Positions 24,116 through 36,613 of a stretch of DNA of 64,000 nt are shown here, piece by piece (the stretch's first letter is position 1; every line of letters starts with the position of its first letter). The position numbers and the translations under genes are program-made. The notes beneath the pieces were generated by a model, which was not told the DNA's origin, did not search any database, and saw only the letters and a program-made list of their open reading frames with translations. Source of the stretch: Rhyacophila brunnea (lineage: Eukaryota; Arthropoda; Insecta; Trichoptera; Rhyacophilidae); contig JAGYXB010000518.1 of assembly GCA_022495005.1 (NCBI GenBank), positions 124,001 to 188,000 on the forward strand, written 5' to 3'.

Positions 24116-25228
24116 CTAATGAGGCCACGGATATGAAGAGAAAATAATTTGAATTAAAAATTTAAATGATAGTTTGGATTAAAGCGGTGTTCGAAAACCG
24201 ACACTAAAATTACAATTTCTCTTTCGCGTTCATGCCAATCACTCGCAATGCCTGATTGGAGATGACGCGAGAGACGATCGATTTGCGAACGCCCGCCGCC
24301 ACTGCAAATATATGTAAATTCTATTTAAAAAGTTAATTAGATAAGTCAAGCATATTATTAAGAGTAAGTCAGAGGAAAGTCTTGAATTTAAATAAACGTA
24401 ATCTGGATGAAATCGATACCGGATAGGAAAATGAGAAACAATTACTGTCTCTCCCACTCCTGAAGACGGATTGAAGATTGAACGTGGCCCTCATTCGGAT
24501 GAGCGCCAAATAGAGTAACGCTCTCCGACCACTAATTATTCGGAGGTTTTCCAAGGATCACCACGGAGGAAAAGCAAGTTAATCGCTGCTAAAAGCGGAT
24601 ATATTGTATAAACCTAACAAAAACCCTCTCTTAGTATTTGTATAATACATAATTGATAGTAAGGTTTACTTGCAAACTACATCTACATATATTATATGGA
24701 GTTTATATACTTGCGATAAAATATATGTAGGTATATATATTTTTTTCATATAAACGCGAGGCGAAATTTCATGAATACAAAACCTCAATATTGTAACATC
24801 TCATTAATTTAGTCAGAGTTAAAAATTGTTGGCATTCAAAATTTCCTCGTGAAAACTGAAACATTCGCAAAGCATTGTTATTTCGTAGTATCGAGGTCAG
24901 ATGGAAATCACCCTGTGGGCAATTTGTTTCAATGCACAAGCGCTATTATTTATAAAATGGCATACAAGAATATTAAAATATAACACACCGTAAATTTAAT
25001 ATATTTTTAACGTAGAATACATTTTTCGCAAGCTGATCGTATTACAGACGACTAGTCTCATCTAGATTACTTTTCATAGAGTAAATACGATTACGACGGT
25101 AAATTATGCATTACTCTGACATTTTTTTAGAAACAATATTACATTATTGCAATTATTAATAATTCATTTTTTATGCAATTACTTAAGATCTAACAATATA
25201 TTGTTAAAAATAAGAACATAGGTAATCG
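24116..25228. other. Unannotated spacer
   Basis: 24230-24560 is somewhat richer in G+C, and a 72-codon minus frame there is unrecognised. Nothing supportable. Confidence 0.35.
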
Positions 25229-25279
25229 GATGATGTTTTGATAAAGATGATGTTTTGATAAAGATGATGTTTTGATAAA
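25229..25279. repeat. Tandem repeat, 3 x 17 bp
   Basis: Unit GATGATGTTTTGATAAA, three perfect copies, indicating recent slippage. Confidence 0.9.
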
Positions 25280-25820
25280 AACTGTATATTTTTTAAATTT
25301 TATTTGCTTTAAGATCGGTTGGCTAAATAATTCTGAATCATAATATGGAACTGCAAATAAAAATAAATAATGGGTGTATATTCCGAGAGATGAATATATT
25401 TATAAAATAATACAATTTTCACTTAAAATCGGAACATATGGACCTAAACGGCGTGAAACGTAAATGAATATAATATACTTCTTACGAAGGAATATTCGTT
25501 AGCTGGTCGCCCAACCTATTTAGTCAGTGTACTAGATCAAAAACACACTGAAAAAACAAGCTTCAGGGACAGTCGTTCTACAATCCAGAACCAAGGTTGT
25601 ATCGGGTACAAATAGTATTTGTACCAATGTACTGACTTGCTGCACATTCTAACTTACTAACATTAATTTAGTTTAGACAACCATTTACATGGTTGAATTA
25701 CATTCCACCAAATATTGAATTCGACATGTTATACGAAGCGATAGTGCCCATAGAACGCGTCGAGCGGGCGAAGTCGGCGTATGAAGCGTTTATTCATAAC
25801 CATAATCACACGTCTCTTGC
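25280..25820. other. Unannotated spacer
   Basis: Nothing supportable. The word GCGTCGAGCG near 25758 recurs near 26551, just outside the other side of the hairpin element. Confidence 0.4.
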
Positions 25821-26521
25821 CGCGCATTACCCTTCACCTATGTAATAAGCGGCCCAAGCAGCACAAAATAATTATTATTACAGCGTCTCTCATAACAAAG
25901 CAATAAAAATATTATATTATTTCGGGGCTTGTAATTAATATTTACGACGACATTATTCAACCAGCGAAATATAGGACACGGAATGAAATTAAACAATGAC
26001 TTCTCTGTTATTAAATAATGACTTCTCGCCCGTCGAACGACGACGCTTCGAGCAGCGTGATTTTGGTAGCCGTGTTCAATGAATGGACTTCTTTGTATTT
26101 TCATTAAATCGTATCGCCGAGAAGCGAAAAACGGTGACTCATGCGGCAGGCGGGGCACAAGGCATCGTCAAGTCCAGTGTGCGCTGGCGTATTTGATTAC
26201 GTTGTATTTTCGATGATTTACGCGCCACTTGTAGTGGAATGTAATACAAAGAAGTCCATTCATTGAACACGGCTACCAAAATCACGCTGCTCGAGGCGTC
26301 GTCGATCGACGGGCGAGAAGCAATTATTTAATAACAGAGAACTCATTGTTTAATTTTATTGCGTATCCAGTTTATCGCTGGTAGAATAATGTCATCGTGA
26401 ATATTAATTACAAGCCCCGAAATAATATAATATTTTTATTGCTTTGTTATGAGAGGCGCTGTAATAATAATTATGTTGTGCTGCTTGAGCCGCTTATTAC
26501 ATAGGTGAAGGGTAATGCGCG
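25821..26521. mobile_element. Foldback element, 280-bp arms around a 142-bp G+C-richer core
   Basis: The left arm (25821-26099, starting CGCGCATTACCCTTCACC) is inverted at 26242-26521 with about 90% identity by eye. The left arm contains a small internal duplication around ATGACTTCTC that the right arm lacks. The core (26100-26241) holds GAAAAACGG, CATGCGGCAGGCGGGG and CTTGTAGTGG words and no gene. No flanking TSD is evident. The 106-codon frame read through the left arm and core on the minus strand is a by-product of the hairpin. The element class is unknown. Very similar arms imply recent formation or ongoing homogenisation. Confidence 0.7.
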
Positions 26522-27928
26522 GGTGGGAGGGGGCCTCCTCAGTAGTGAGCGCGTCGAGCGCTTTCTTGGTGGGCTTTATGCCTTAGAGACATTAAAGGAA
26601 TTTTCCGGGAATAGGGCACCACATTGAAAATTGATTCTGCGACAATTTAACTGGTAAATTAATACCGTTAAGTGATTATACTTCTCACTTGAATTATTGT
26701 CTCAATACATGTATTATAAGAGTCTATTCTGGGTAAATCACATGCGGAAGTTAACTAGGTTTGACGTATAAGTGATTTTACAGTAGGTATAAAATGTGAT
26801 AGATAAATTATTAACATAAAATAGACTGAAAGGGAGTTATAAAAGCTTATTTTTTATTATCTGCATATCGTTTAACATTTCAGATTCATTACTGTGCAGA
26901 GATTATTTTGCCATGACTGAACACTGAGTTAAAAACGCATCGCATCAGCGTTATTTGCATACAAGTAGTTTTTCTACTATTATGCATCATTATTTTGATC
27001 AGTAATTTCCATGCTTACAATATATATGCAAGGACTCCAAATAATATTTTGAATACACATCTTACATTGTCAAAAAAAAATCTTAGCTTATCTGAATCAA
27101 AAATTTGACACACGGAAAAAAACGATTTGGATGAACGACTTAGAATCACAAATAACAATATATAATTATAAGACACGAAATAAAGACGTCAATACAACGC
27201 TGTCATTTTTTTAATTCACAAACAGCACATTCAATGCTGCCAACACAGAATAATAATTGTTTATAGCATATTCTCCGCGAAAATTATATACATATTTGAT
27301 AATCAGAATAGAAATAGGAAAATTCATATTCGCAGTAATGTAAAAATTGGGTGCTCCCGACTTGAATATTGTAACTTTTCGAGTGGATAAGACAGACGAC
27401 GGATTTTTTTTGTTTGAGAAGAGAAGATATAAGCTATATTGAAGAATTTTTAGAAGTGCGACTATTGATCAAAGATTTCCTAGATTTCCATATTAAAAAC
27501 ATTTCGGAATGGTTTCCTACAGAAAATATAAAAGTACCGATGTCACTTCGAGTATTGTAGTACATTTCGATTTTATACGAACCAATAAATAGATAACGAC
27601 AATATCCATACATATCAACTTATACGCAGAAGTACATATTAGTATTAGGTATTATTTATTCTCTGTTATTTTTTCAAGCAACTATAGTGTACTGGAGCAT
27701 ACTTATCTCGTGATCAAGCAAATTATTCTAGGATCAAAAGAAGTTTAGTAATTTCTAGTAACAGGAAACTATAAAAGTACTTCGTCATATTATACTTAAT
27801 TGATTGGCAGTTTTTGAATGATTGCCTACTTCTTGTCATACCTCAAAATAGTCCAAATATAATTTACAAGCATATTTAGATTTTTATCAATGTTAAAATA
27901 AATAAATAAAGAAAACTAATTGTAAATT
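26522..27928. other. Unannotated spacer
   Basis: GGGTGGGAGGGGGCC (26521-26535) is an isolated G-rich patch. The rest is A+T-rich without recognised features. Confidence 0.4.
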
Positions 27929-28105
27929 GGCCCGCGATTGACGAGTGGTAACGTATCCCGCTTATGAAGTCATGAGTCACGGGTTTAGCAAATTCATGAA
28001 TGGTGTTTTTTTAACGTGAGTTTGAATCCAGTCCATGGACCAAACAGGTTGAGCAAGTGGCTTATGTTAATAAATATTTCGTTAAGAAACTTTTTCATGG
28101 GGGAG
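27929..28105 (+). mobile_element. tRNA-SINE relic sharing the family A body
   Basis: The head GGCCCGCGATTGACGAGTGG has a box A-like TGACGAGTGGTAACG. The body GTGAGTTTGAATCCAGTCCA, then GGACCAAACAGGTTGAGCAA and GTGGCTTATG, aligns with the other family A bodies. Box B is decayed (ACGGGTTTAGC). A (TA)n tract follows. Confidence 0.6.
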
Positions 28106-28115
28106 CCAAGTTATA

Positions 28116-28118
<3 letters not shown>

Positions 28119-28141
<23 letters not shown>
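28119..28141. repeat. (TA)n microsatellite
   Basis: An alternating TA tract, followed by a T-run. Confidence 0.9.
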
Positions 28142-28146
<5 letters not shown>

Positions 28147-28953
28147 GTTATTATTATTTGTACTTTAATTTATTATCCGTAAACTGGGGACATCCATAGT
28201 AATGTGAAATAAATTGTTATTATATTATTATTTAGGCTACCGTTTACCAGAGATATACTAATAATTATTATTCGCCACTCTATGGGATTTACGATAGGTA
28301 ACTCATCGCAGGACGGATGTGGTGTTTCATGATGCTGTATATCGTGCGGTATCTGATAACACCATCATTGAGACTGATAAAAATCTAATAAGTTAAATTG
28401 ATTTTTTATGTACGTACCTAGGTATTAAATATGTAAATTTTCTAACTTTCAATAATTATTTTATGTGTTAGCTTATTTTGCTCATTAATATTTTAAATCA
28501 CCTGTGTATCTGGTACTTACTGTTAACCAGTATATATATATACTGCATATTTTCGTATTAGACTGCACCATATGTGGCGCATTAGCTAAAATCTGTAATG
28601 CAAAATATGATTCAAATAAATATATAAAATTAATAATACGTAATATCATAATACATAATATGTATAGGTACACGGTGACCTTATTTTCTTAAAAATAGAG
28701 AACTTTATTGATTTCTTTCTGTGAGTATCCGATTCAATTTTTATAGCATTTCTAACGTAAGATGTGTCTTACGTGCACTATTTTTCAATACGTTCAGCTA
28801 TTTTAATTACTAGTAGTATTAATTAAATGTAGTAGTACCGAACAACGGAAACAATGTATTTACAAATAAGGAAAAGGGTAAGATTGTTAAATAAAAATAA
28901 ATCTAAACGACCCCTCACTAAAATAAAAGAAAAATATTACCGTTAACGTACAG
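28142..28953. other. Unannotated spacer
   Basis: Two 62-codon frames on opposite strands overlap at 28485-28692. Neither is recognisable. Nothing else seen. Confidence 0.4.
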
Positions 28954-29148
28954 CAGTGATGAGCAACCCGTGACCCAGCAATGGTTTTTTTATAATAATA
29001 TGTCGAAGAATGAGTATTTTGTTTGTTTTCTGAAATAATAGGTATGAATAATAATTATGACAATTATGACTAATATTATAAATGTGGCCCCAAAAAGGTT
29101 ATGCGTATTTAATTTGGCCGCCGTGAAAAGAAAGGTTGCGCATCACTA
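28954..29148 (+). mobile_element. hAT-like MITE, 195 bp
   Basis: Left end CAGTGATGAGCAACC; right end, inverted, TAGTGATGCGCAACC. The flanks acgtacag and gtctacag agree in their last five bases, a plausible decayed 8-bp TSD. A second copy lies inverted at 5162-5363. Internal words TGCTGGGTCACGGG and GGCCGCCGTG are G+C-rich. No transposase. Confidence 0.68.
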
Positions 29149-30004
29149 GTCTACAGCATATTTATATAAGTAGCTCCATGAAAAATAAAAACGTTAAGTA
29201 ATATCTATAATGTTAAGGCAATTGGCGTAAACGATACTGAGCGGCCAAACTACTCAAAAAATATCTTACTTACGATACGCTCCTCTACATATTATCATGT
29301 CTATTCCGTATGCCTTAAATTGCATACATTAAGCTAATATATACATTGAGCGTATGAATGAGCACACCTTCTCTGTACAGACACCCCCGCGTGCCTTTAT
29401 TGTTGGCAAAACGGTGGAAAGGAACGCGTACATACTGATGAACGTGCCCGTGCGTAATTAATAATTACGTTACGATCCACGATCTGATCAAAATAATAAC
29501 CGAGGAAGGATGTAAGCACACCTCTGATAAAGTGCCCCTCCGTGTTAACCTAGAACAAGCAAGACGTGAATGTTATTTAAACAGGTGGATAGTAATATAA
29601 GTTTGTCGGTCAGTGGTCATAAAGTACGACACGTCTGACATCCATCAGAGTGGTTCTCAAAGTTTCTCATTATACGGTGCTCTAAATCTAAATAATTGAA
29701 CAATTTAAGGGCCCTGGATAAAACAGTGTCAACACTAAATTTTGTATACAATCCAGTTGAGTAAGCCACCTATGAGAATCGCCTCTAAGCTATTTGCAAA
29801 AAAAAAATTTAATTCTGCCGGTAATTGTGTTATCGGGCTATTACTTAGGTAAAATGGTAGCAACCACAAAATAGGCATCAGACGAAATGCCAGATAGAGA
29901 ACACAGGAAAATATTGTATTGACATTCAACGAATAAAACTAGCATTCTAGGTATTCAAAATTAAGCATTGAAATTAAAATAAATACCTAATGTCACAGCC
30001 GGTG
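29149..30004. other. Unannotated spacer
   Basis: AGTGGTTCTCAAAGTTTCTC at 29650 looks like an isolated hAT-type terminus with no partner found. No other feature. Confidence 0.4.
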
Positions 30005-30163
30005 TTAATCTACAACTGGATGAATCTCTCTTCTAGCTTCTTCCACATTACTCAGTATTCGCTGCCAAGCACATCCAACAAACTTGATAAATTCGTCGGT
30101 TTTAAAGCGACTATGTGATCGTTTGGTACCCCCAAGATACCATTGTATGACTGACTGGCGGTT
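30005..30163 (-). pseudogene. Unrecognised coding-like fragment, 52 codons
   Basis: Minus-strand reading from 30163 to a TAA at 30005-30007 is open and has protein-like composition: QWYLGGTKRSHSRFKTDEFI, then KFVGCAWQRILSNVEEARRE. A stop lies immediately upstream (30164-30166) and no ATG is present. Mixed charged and aromatic residues with little low-complexity sequence contrast with the random frames nearby. It could be the last exon or a broken piece of a transposon protein. I do not recognise the family. Confidence 0.3.
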
Positions 30164-30169
30164 TTACAC

Positions 30170-32812
30170 GCGCCGAGTGAATAATACACCAACTAGGTAT
30201 CTAAAATATAGTACATATTATATGATGTCGGCCAAATAACATAAATTATTCCCGGAAACTATCCCACATTTTTAAATACCGTTTGGAGGTAAAGTGAAAA
30301 AAATATATTTTACTATCAAGATAAAATTCTTCAAAAGATTACAAATACTACTATTGGAAGTCAATGCTTATATTGTAATCATAGCAATCTGAAAAATTAA
30401 AAAAAATATATATAAACAAATAAGCGAACGTCGAAAGAAAACTGTGAGAGGATTTCGCTGCTACTGAAAATATTGGTTTTTGAAAGCACGACACTTTACC
30501 TTTACGAGAACTATTGATAAATCGTGTTGGGAGTAGTGATCTTGTTACTAATTAGTTACAGTCTGCTCATATATTGTCAAGTGACGCTTGGAAGAAAACT
30601 ATTTATGAGACGAATAAAATGGTACACGGAAAAAATACTGTTATTTTTACAGAATAATTGAAAAAAACTTTAAACTTTGCCATAATTTGGCCACCTATAA
30701 TGTTTCCAAACCCTGGTGTAGATTACATGTTTATGTGTGTAATTACTAATGTGTTGTATGTATATACATAACATAATACAATGTTTGTTTGCTTCTTCCC
30801 AATTTGATTATTTACCACAGATTATGATAAAGTTATCATATTTTGGATTCGATTTTAATTTGGTGTTATATTGTTTGCCTTATTTACTGCTGTCAAAATT
30901 ATTTTCATTTTGACATATCGATGGTCTAAAATTGATAACTCAAATGTTATACAAAAACTATTAAATTAAATTAAATAAAAACAAAAATACGCTTAGCGTA
31001 AAAACAATTTAGTTTATTTTCAAGGTAAGTGTGTATTTTACAACGTTTTTCTTAGCTCGTATTCTTATTTGTCCGGTGGTTGTTTGTCCGGTACAAATCT
31101 TGCAATCGATTTTTAACTAACTTCCCGACTAGCTGGACATTTGAAACTTTTAGAATATATCAGAACACGATGCCAATGCATTTTTTAATACTTTAGCCAT
31201 CTTTAAGTAGAATTGATTTCATTATCAGTTAATTCTGTTTTGTATGAAAAGTTATTTCGGAAGAAATCTGTAAAAAATAAAACTATTATTATTTGTCCTA
31301 GCAACTAAATTATTAATATATACGTGCGTTACTATGGAAATCAATATTAAGTGTCAAAATGACATTTCAGTATATTTATTCAGTATTTCTATCAAGTACA
31401 ATTTTTTTAGATCGTTTAAGCTAGTCAAGTCAAGTTTATATGATTCAACAGAAAATTTTAAAACGTTGTATATAAAAAGTTCTTTTTATCTTGTAATTAT
31501 TTGTTTTTATTTAATTTGATTACCTGATTTTTTATAACATTTTAATTCTCCGTATCGTAAATATCGAATGTCCGATACGAAATGTCAATGTTAAAACATC
31601 GGTATTATATGCCTAGCTAGAGTTATTTTAATATTGATATTTTTTTTATAAAGTAAGATAAATGTATATCAATGAACGAAGCGACCTCGTGCCGTCTATT
31701 TCAGCTAATATGTATAATATGTTAGGTTTCAAATACATCACATACGTGTTATAAATAATATTATAATCTTAAAACATATCTTTTCAGTTACCTAGGCCGC
31801 TTCTAAAATATTGTATATATCGCAAAGTCAATACATTTAATGCAAGATCAATATATTGTGAAGTATAGAATAAAACCCAGACAAGCCCATTTTTATGATA
31901 ATGGAGAAAACTACAAAAAGCCGTCTGTGCCCATGTGTGCGATTTATGTGATGATTAGTTTTTTAATCAAATTCACTGCCTATCGAAAATCGTTACATTT
32001 ATCTAGTTTTGGTTGACCAATTTTACACAAGTTTACATAATCAACATAATTACGAATTTTAATTAATTTGATATCTACATAGGTACTAATATGATTTATT
32101 TTGTCCATATCTGATTTTGATTGAGAATCACACAATTGTATTAATTATCTACCATTCAATTGCATTATTATATTACGATAATAAAATGATTTTACTAATT
32201 TTCCTCGATGAATATATTTTGAGCTACCTATAATAATTGAACAATGTACTTATAAATCTAAAAATATTCATAAGTATGTACATATTATTACGATCCATGC
32301 CGTAGTATGTATTAGTTAGGTAAAACCATTTGTTTGGAGGTCAAACACTGACATAATCTCAATAATGGTGTATGCCATTCGACCCTTCCGTAAGAGCCCA
32401 CTGGAAATATATATTAAGTGTACCCACTTAATAATATCTTTCTACTCAGATAATAATGGCGCGCATTTGGTCTTGTAATATATTACTTGATTGAAAATCT
32501 ATCTGGTAGGTATAATATATAAATATTTAATATTATTTTCTATTAATATGTTTTCAAAGATTTTGAATCAATAACGTATTATTTTATTTATAACGATGAA
32601 GTATATTTAACCTCCGCGCGTTCATTTTAAAAGTGGTAATAAAGCGTTGCTGTTCTTTCCAGGCAATCTCAAATTTAATAATATAGGTACCTACCTACCT
32701 ACGTGATATTTAGCTCCACTATAATGGACATTCTTATCTGATTAGTGATTACAAATTGTAGCGACTGATAAGAAAACAATCTGTTACACTAAGCACCCCG
32801 GTTCGTAATATA
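30170..32812. other. Unannotated spacer
   Basis: A+T-rich, with many ATT/TAA words. Nothing supportable over 2.6 kb. Confidence 0.45.
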
Positions 32813-33207
32813 TATATATCGTCGGTGTTTTGTAAAAAGGGCGAATTAGCCAAAATGCTACTTTACAGGAGAAGGGTTTTTAACTTTTGACATTTATTTG
32901 TTTTTTACCTGTAGATGATTATAAATATTTAACAAGTTTATAATAAAGCTTAGAAAGAATACTGTCATTATAATAGGTATTATTATATAATATTTTAAAA
33001 GGCCCAATATGTCACATTTGCTTTTTATTACGTAATTTTAATTAATTTAATTTTAGTCGATTATCGTTTTTAAGTACTTTCCTGTGGAGATAAAAATTCG
33101 CCGTTTTTACACAACAAAGCTAGTGGGGTACATATTGTATTGTCATTAAAATCTCGATTTCGCCAAAATGGTTGATTCGCCCTTTTTACAAAACACCAAC
33201 GATATAT
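32813..33207. mobile_element. TIR MITE, 395 bp
   Basis: The left end ATATATCGTCGGTGTTTTGT continues AAAAAGGGCGAATTAGCC. The right end is its inverted copy (ATATATCGTTGGTG..., 33172-33207) with about three mismatches over 38 bp. ATAT/TA at the junctions suits a TA-type (mariner-like) target, but the repetitive flank makes the TSD ambiguous. An internal AATTCGCCGTTTTTACAC is a degenerate copy of the terminus. Non-coding. Confidence 0.65.
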
Positions 33208-34651
33208 CCCTACCGTACGTTACATAATCCTAATGGACTTTAAAATAATGTTTTTCGTGCACCATCTATTATACATTCTAGAAAATTAAATAAATAACTA
33301 TAATCTATTTAAATTTTAGATAATTATTATTATACCAAACAAATGAGATATTAAACAAATTTCCTTTGAAACAAATAATAAGCTTTCAGGTTTCGAGTCT
33401 ATGAAATTAATATTTTAATGGAATAGCTAGAATATCTTTTTATATAAAACGTATACATATCCTATTTTTCACCACATATAAATCAAATTATCATGAATTA
33501 CCACCCAGCGAATCAGTGGTATTCAAACTGTGCAACTCCCAGGGGCGCCGTGAAGCGAAACCAATAAAATGGTTTAGACTTCTTCGGCGCACTTCACCTG
33601 TCCGTGTTCATTGTTCAGAATCTGATGAGTAATGGTGCATCCAAGTTTTGTCATCCGCGAATCTTTCGGATTTCGATCAAACATCGCCAAATACTTCACT
33701 GTTATATTATAGTGTACAATAAATAATATTATAGTGCGTTTTAATCGATATTCAACAATCGCTGCGATCATTACACATACAGTTTTTAGTGAAGGATATT
33801 GCGCACCTGTTAATTTGAAACATTAAAATACTATGTTTTTTATACCATATCTGTTACCTATATGTAGCCGCAAATCTAAAAGTGTAAAATGTATATGAAT
33901 TCCAAACGTTAAATATATTTTTGGATGGTAATTAATTGTATTTCATTTTGCCTTGCGTGATAAAATACTATAATATGTCCACAAGAATAAACATAAAGAA
34001 TATCTTTTTAATTTTTAAACATTTATTGGGAGGAAGATTTTATTTTCAGTCGATTAACGTTTACCATCACTTAGTAGAATAGATGGCTGGACGATAGAAA
34101 CGAGCAAAAATCTGGAGAGAAATTATTTTTGTAATAGGCGGCGGACAATAATTTATAAGCGATTTTTTATCAGTGGATAGAATAACTCTCCAGACATTAA
34201 TGGCACTCATTATTTGAACGACTGATCCGCCTACAAATAAAACGTAGAGAAAGCTTATTGCTAAAAGCTTCCATTACTTAATCCTTTTAGTATCCATTCT
34301 GAGCTTTGCCAACATAAGTATGTACATACACACATCATCAACACATCGTTACGTTAACAACTTGATATTAAATTTTTATACGATGTCTGAAAGCTGTGGA
34401 AAGTTTAAAAAATAAATAAAATGATTACGTACTTAGTGAATTTTGCGGACTCATATATTCGGATTTAATCATCATCAAAAACCCATAATAAACGTTTGTA
34501 TCCTATAATAGTGTACCCATTAAAAATGTCACATTTTGAATAGTACAATTTCATATACCTACTCGTTCATTGAATAGGTTCCTACGTACTAAATATTTTC
34601 AGAGAAGAAAAATAAGTATATACATAATTAATACAATTTAATGTATATATA
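33208..34651. other. Spacer with one orphan hAT-like terminus
   Basis: CAGTGGTATTCAAACTGTG at 33514 followed by CCCAGGGGCGCCG resembles a common hAT terminus. No matching opposite end found. Otherwise featureless. Confidence 0.35.
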
Positions 34652-35018
34652 GAGTAAAACGGGGTGAATAGGAACGTTCTCAGATTTCATATTAAATTTA
34701 AATCTTATGCTGAAAAGTTCAATTCGCTTGCCAAAAGTTGTGTTCGCAATTATTCACTCGCTATCAATATTTTCAAAAATTATGGTGTGTTCTTATTTAC
34801 CTGCGAAACGGGGTGAATAGGAACACCAAATAAATAGAAAGGAAAAACAGAAAATATTAATAAAAAAACATGATTCAATAAAGAAACGTTTATTTTTATA
34901 TATTATCATACATATTGGAAAGCAAGCCGTAGCATTTTTGCAATTGTGACATCTGAATCTTTTTATTTCGGAAACTGTTCCCATTCTCCAGGTCATTCCT
35001 ATTCAACCCGTTTTACGG
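34652..35018. mobile_element. TIR MITE with AAACGGGGTGAATAGGAA ends
   Basis: GTAAAACGGGGTGAATAGGA (34654) is inverted at the right end (34997-35016, one mismatch over ~20 bp). A third, direct copy of AAACGGGGTGAATAGGAAC lies inside at 34805. Short TIRs and TA-rich junctions fit a Tc1/mariner-type element. No transposase. Confidence 0.6.
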
Positions 35019-35097
35019 TACCTAAAAATTAACACAATTTGTGAAGCGCTTCAAGATGTAAAAACTACTAGTTAATTTTGTCATAATTAGATAAGAC

Positions 35098-35200
35098 GTA
35101 CATGGGTCAATTGGTAAATCATATCGACTCGAATACAGTGGATGCGGATTAAAATCCTGTTGGGCGTCATATTTTTTTCAAAAGATTGTTTTCTAGATAT
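35098..35200 (+). mobile_element. tRNA-SINE head, family D, copy 1
   Basis: GGTCAATTGGTAAATCATAT (box A-like), then GCGGATTAAAATCCTG (box B-like), then GCGTCATATTTTTTTCAAAA. The order and sequence recur at 36168. Too diverged to be a tRNA gene. Confidence 0.5.
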
Positions 35201-36167
35201 CTGAGATGTTTTCAAATTATTCATTTAAAATATATTTTTTAATAATATTTCAATTTCGCAAAGATGATTCAAAAAATACTTATTTGTCCGAATAAGTAAC
35301 TTATCATAAGGTATACTATGATTAGAAGATTTTTGATAAATTCTTTTAAATATTAAAAACTTCAATAGGTCTTATTTAATTCGACCAAGATTAACATCAC
35401 CATTGCATAAATATTATAATGAGATCGAAAGGAGCAAGACTACTTGTACAATATAATCGAATTAATATCCACAGAGCGGTTCTAGCAGCGAATGAAATAT
35501 CCGAAAATAATTTATAATTAATTTACGCAAATTCTCGCTACTTGATCAGCATGTATAATGGTTTGTAATGATGTAATCGTGACAGACCAGAGGCTGAGAT
35601 TTCCGATGAAGATATCAGAGCACCTCGACGTACGGTGCCCTATTAGGGTTGTTACTCTAAAATTACATTAGCCGTGTAGGTTACAGTATACCCTTAAATC
35701 TAAATTATTCCACCGACCCGAGCAAATCTCAAATATAACAGTAAAAATAATACGTCAATTTGTTTACATGCTTCACTACTTCGTCCAGACCCCAGACTAA
35801 GTTATTCGTCTTCAATTAGTGGTACAGCTTTTATTTCATAGTAATTGCATGACAATTGATATGACGTAGGTACCGCGTATTATTCATAAAATAAAATATA
35901 ACATTTGATTAATTAATATTTTTTTTATTCAACGAATAATTCACAAGATTTATGAATATATTATCATTTTTATTGAACATACATAATTCGGAAATACCCA
36001 GAAATATAGCAATTGGAAAAAATCTTGAAGGTGATAAAATTTTGAGAAATTCAAACGTCGACTAGGAATCATGACACTAAACACGGTCGCCTTTTTTTAA
36101 ACTAAATTTAAGAAACACTTCAGTTGCATGACTATTATATAATTTCGTCGTTATTCGATAGGGTTCA
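35201..36167. other. Unannotated spacer between the two family D heads
   Basis: Nothing supportable. Confidence 0.4.
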
Positions 36168-36262
36168 CGTGGCTAAATTGGTAAATCACATAAGCCGGAG
36201 TCCAATGGGTGCGGATATGAGTCCCACGCGGCACCATATTTTTTTCAAAAATTTTATAATAC
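36168..36262 (+). mobile_element. tRNA-SINE head, family D, copy 2
   Basis: GTGGCTAAATTGGTAAATCA, then GGGTGCGGATATGAGTCCCA and CGGCACCATATTTTTTTCAA, parallel 35098-35200. Box A (TGGCTAAATTGGTAAATC) is better preserved here. Confidence 0.5.
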
Positions 36263-36613
36263 ATTTATATGTTTCAGAAGTACCTATTTCCAAATGATGT
36301 ATGTTTGATGTTATATCATGGCATAATTATTGGGAAAACTGTGAGGTGGTGTGCAGAAAAACAGCTATACAATATGAGAATGGGACAGCTGGTAGGAGTT
36401 TTTTTGTTAAAACGTTTTAATAATTTTATTAGTGATGATAATAAGTTTAGTTTGTTTATTACAGTGAATTATAAAAAAATAATCTGTAAGAATTTATTGT
36501 AAACATACTATACTGATAATTTTTGATGGGATATCGAAACTACCGGCAAAATGTGCTTTCGCGTGAAATAAAAATATAGTAGGTACCTACTGTATTTCCG
36601 TTGGCATTCTTAA

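Noticed and set aside
25229..25279. CRISPR-like array
   Set aside because: Three contiguous 17-bp units without spacers in eukaryotic DNA: a simple tandem repeat.
25838..26158. 106-codon minus-strand gene
   Set aside because: Composed of one arm and the core of a foldback element, with no recognisable domain.
28485..28692. Pair of 62-codon frames on opposite strands
   Set aside because: A+T-rich near-palindromic chance frames; no motif.
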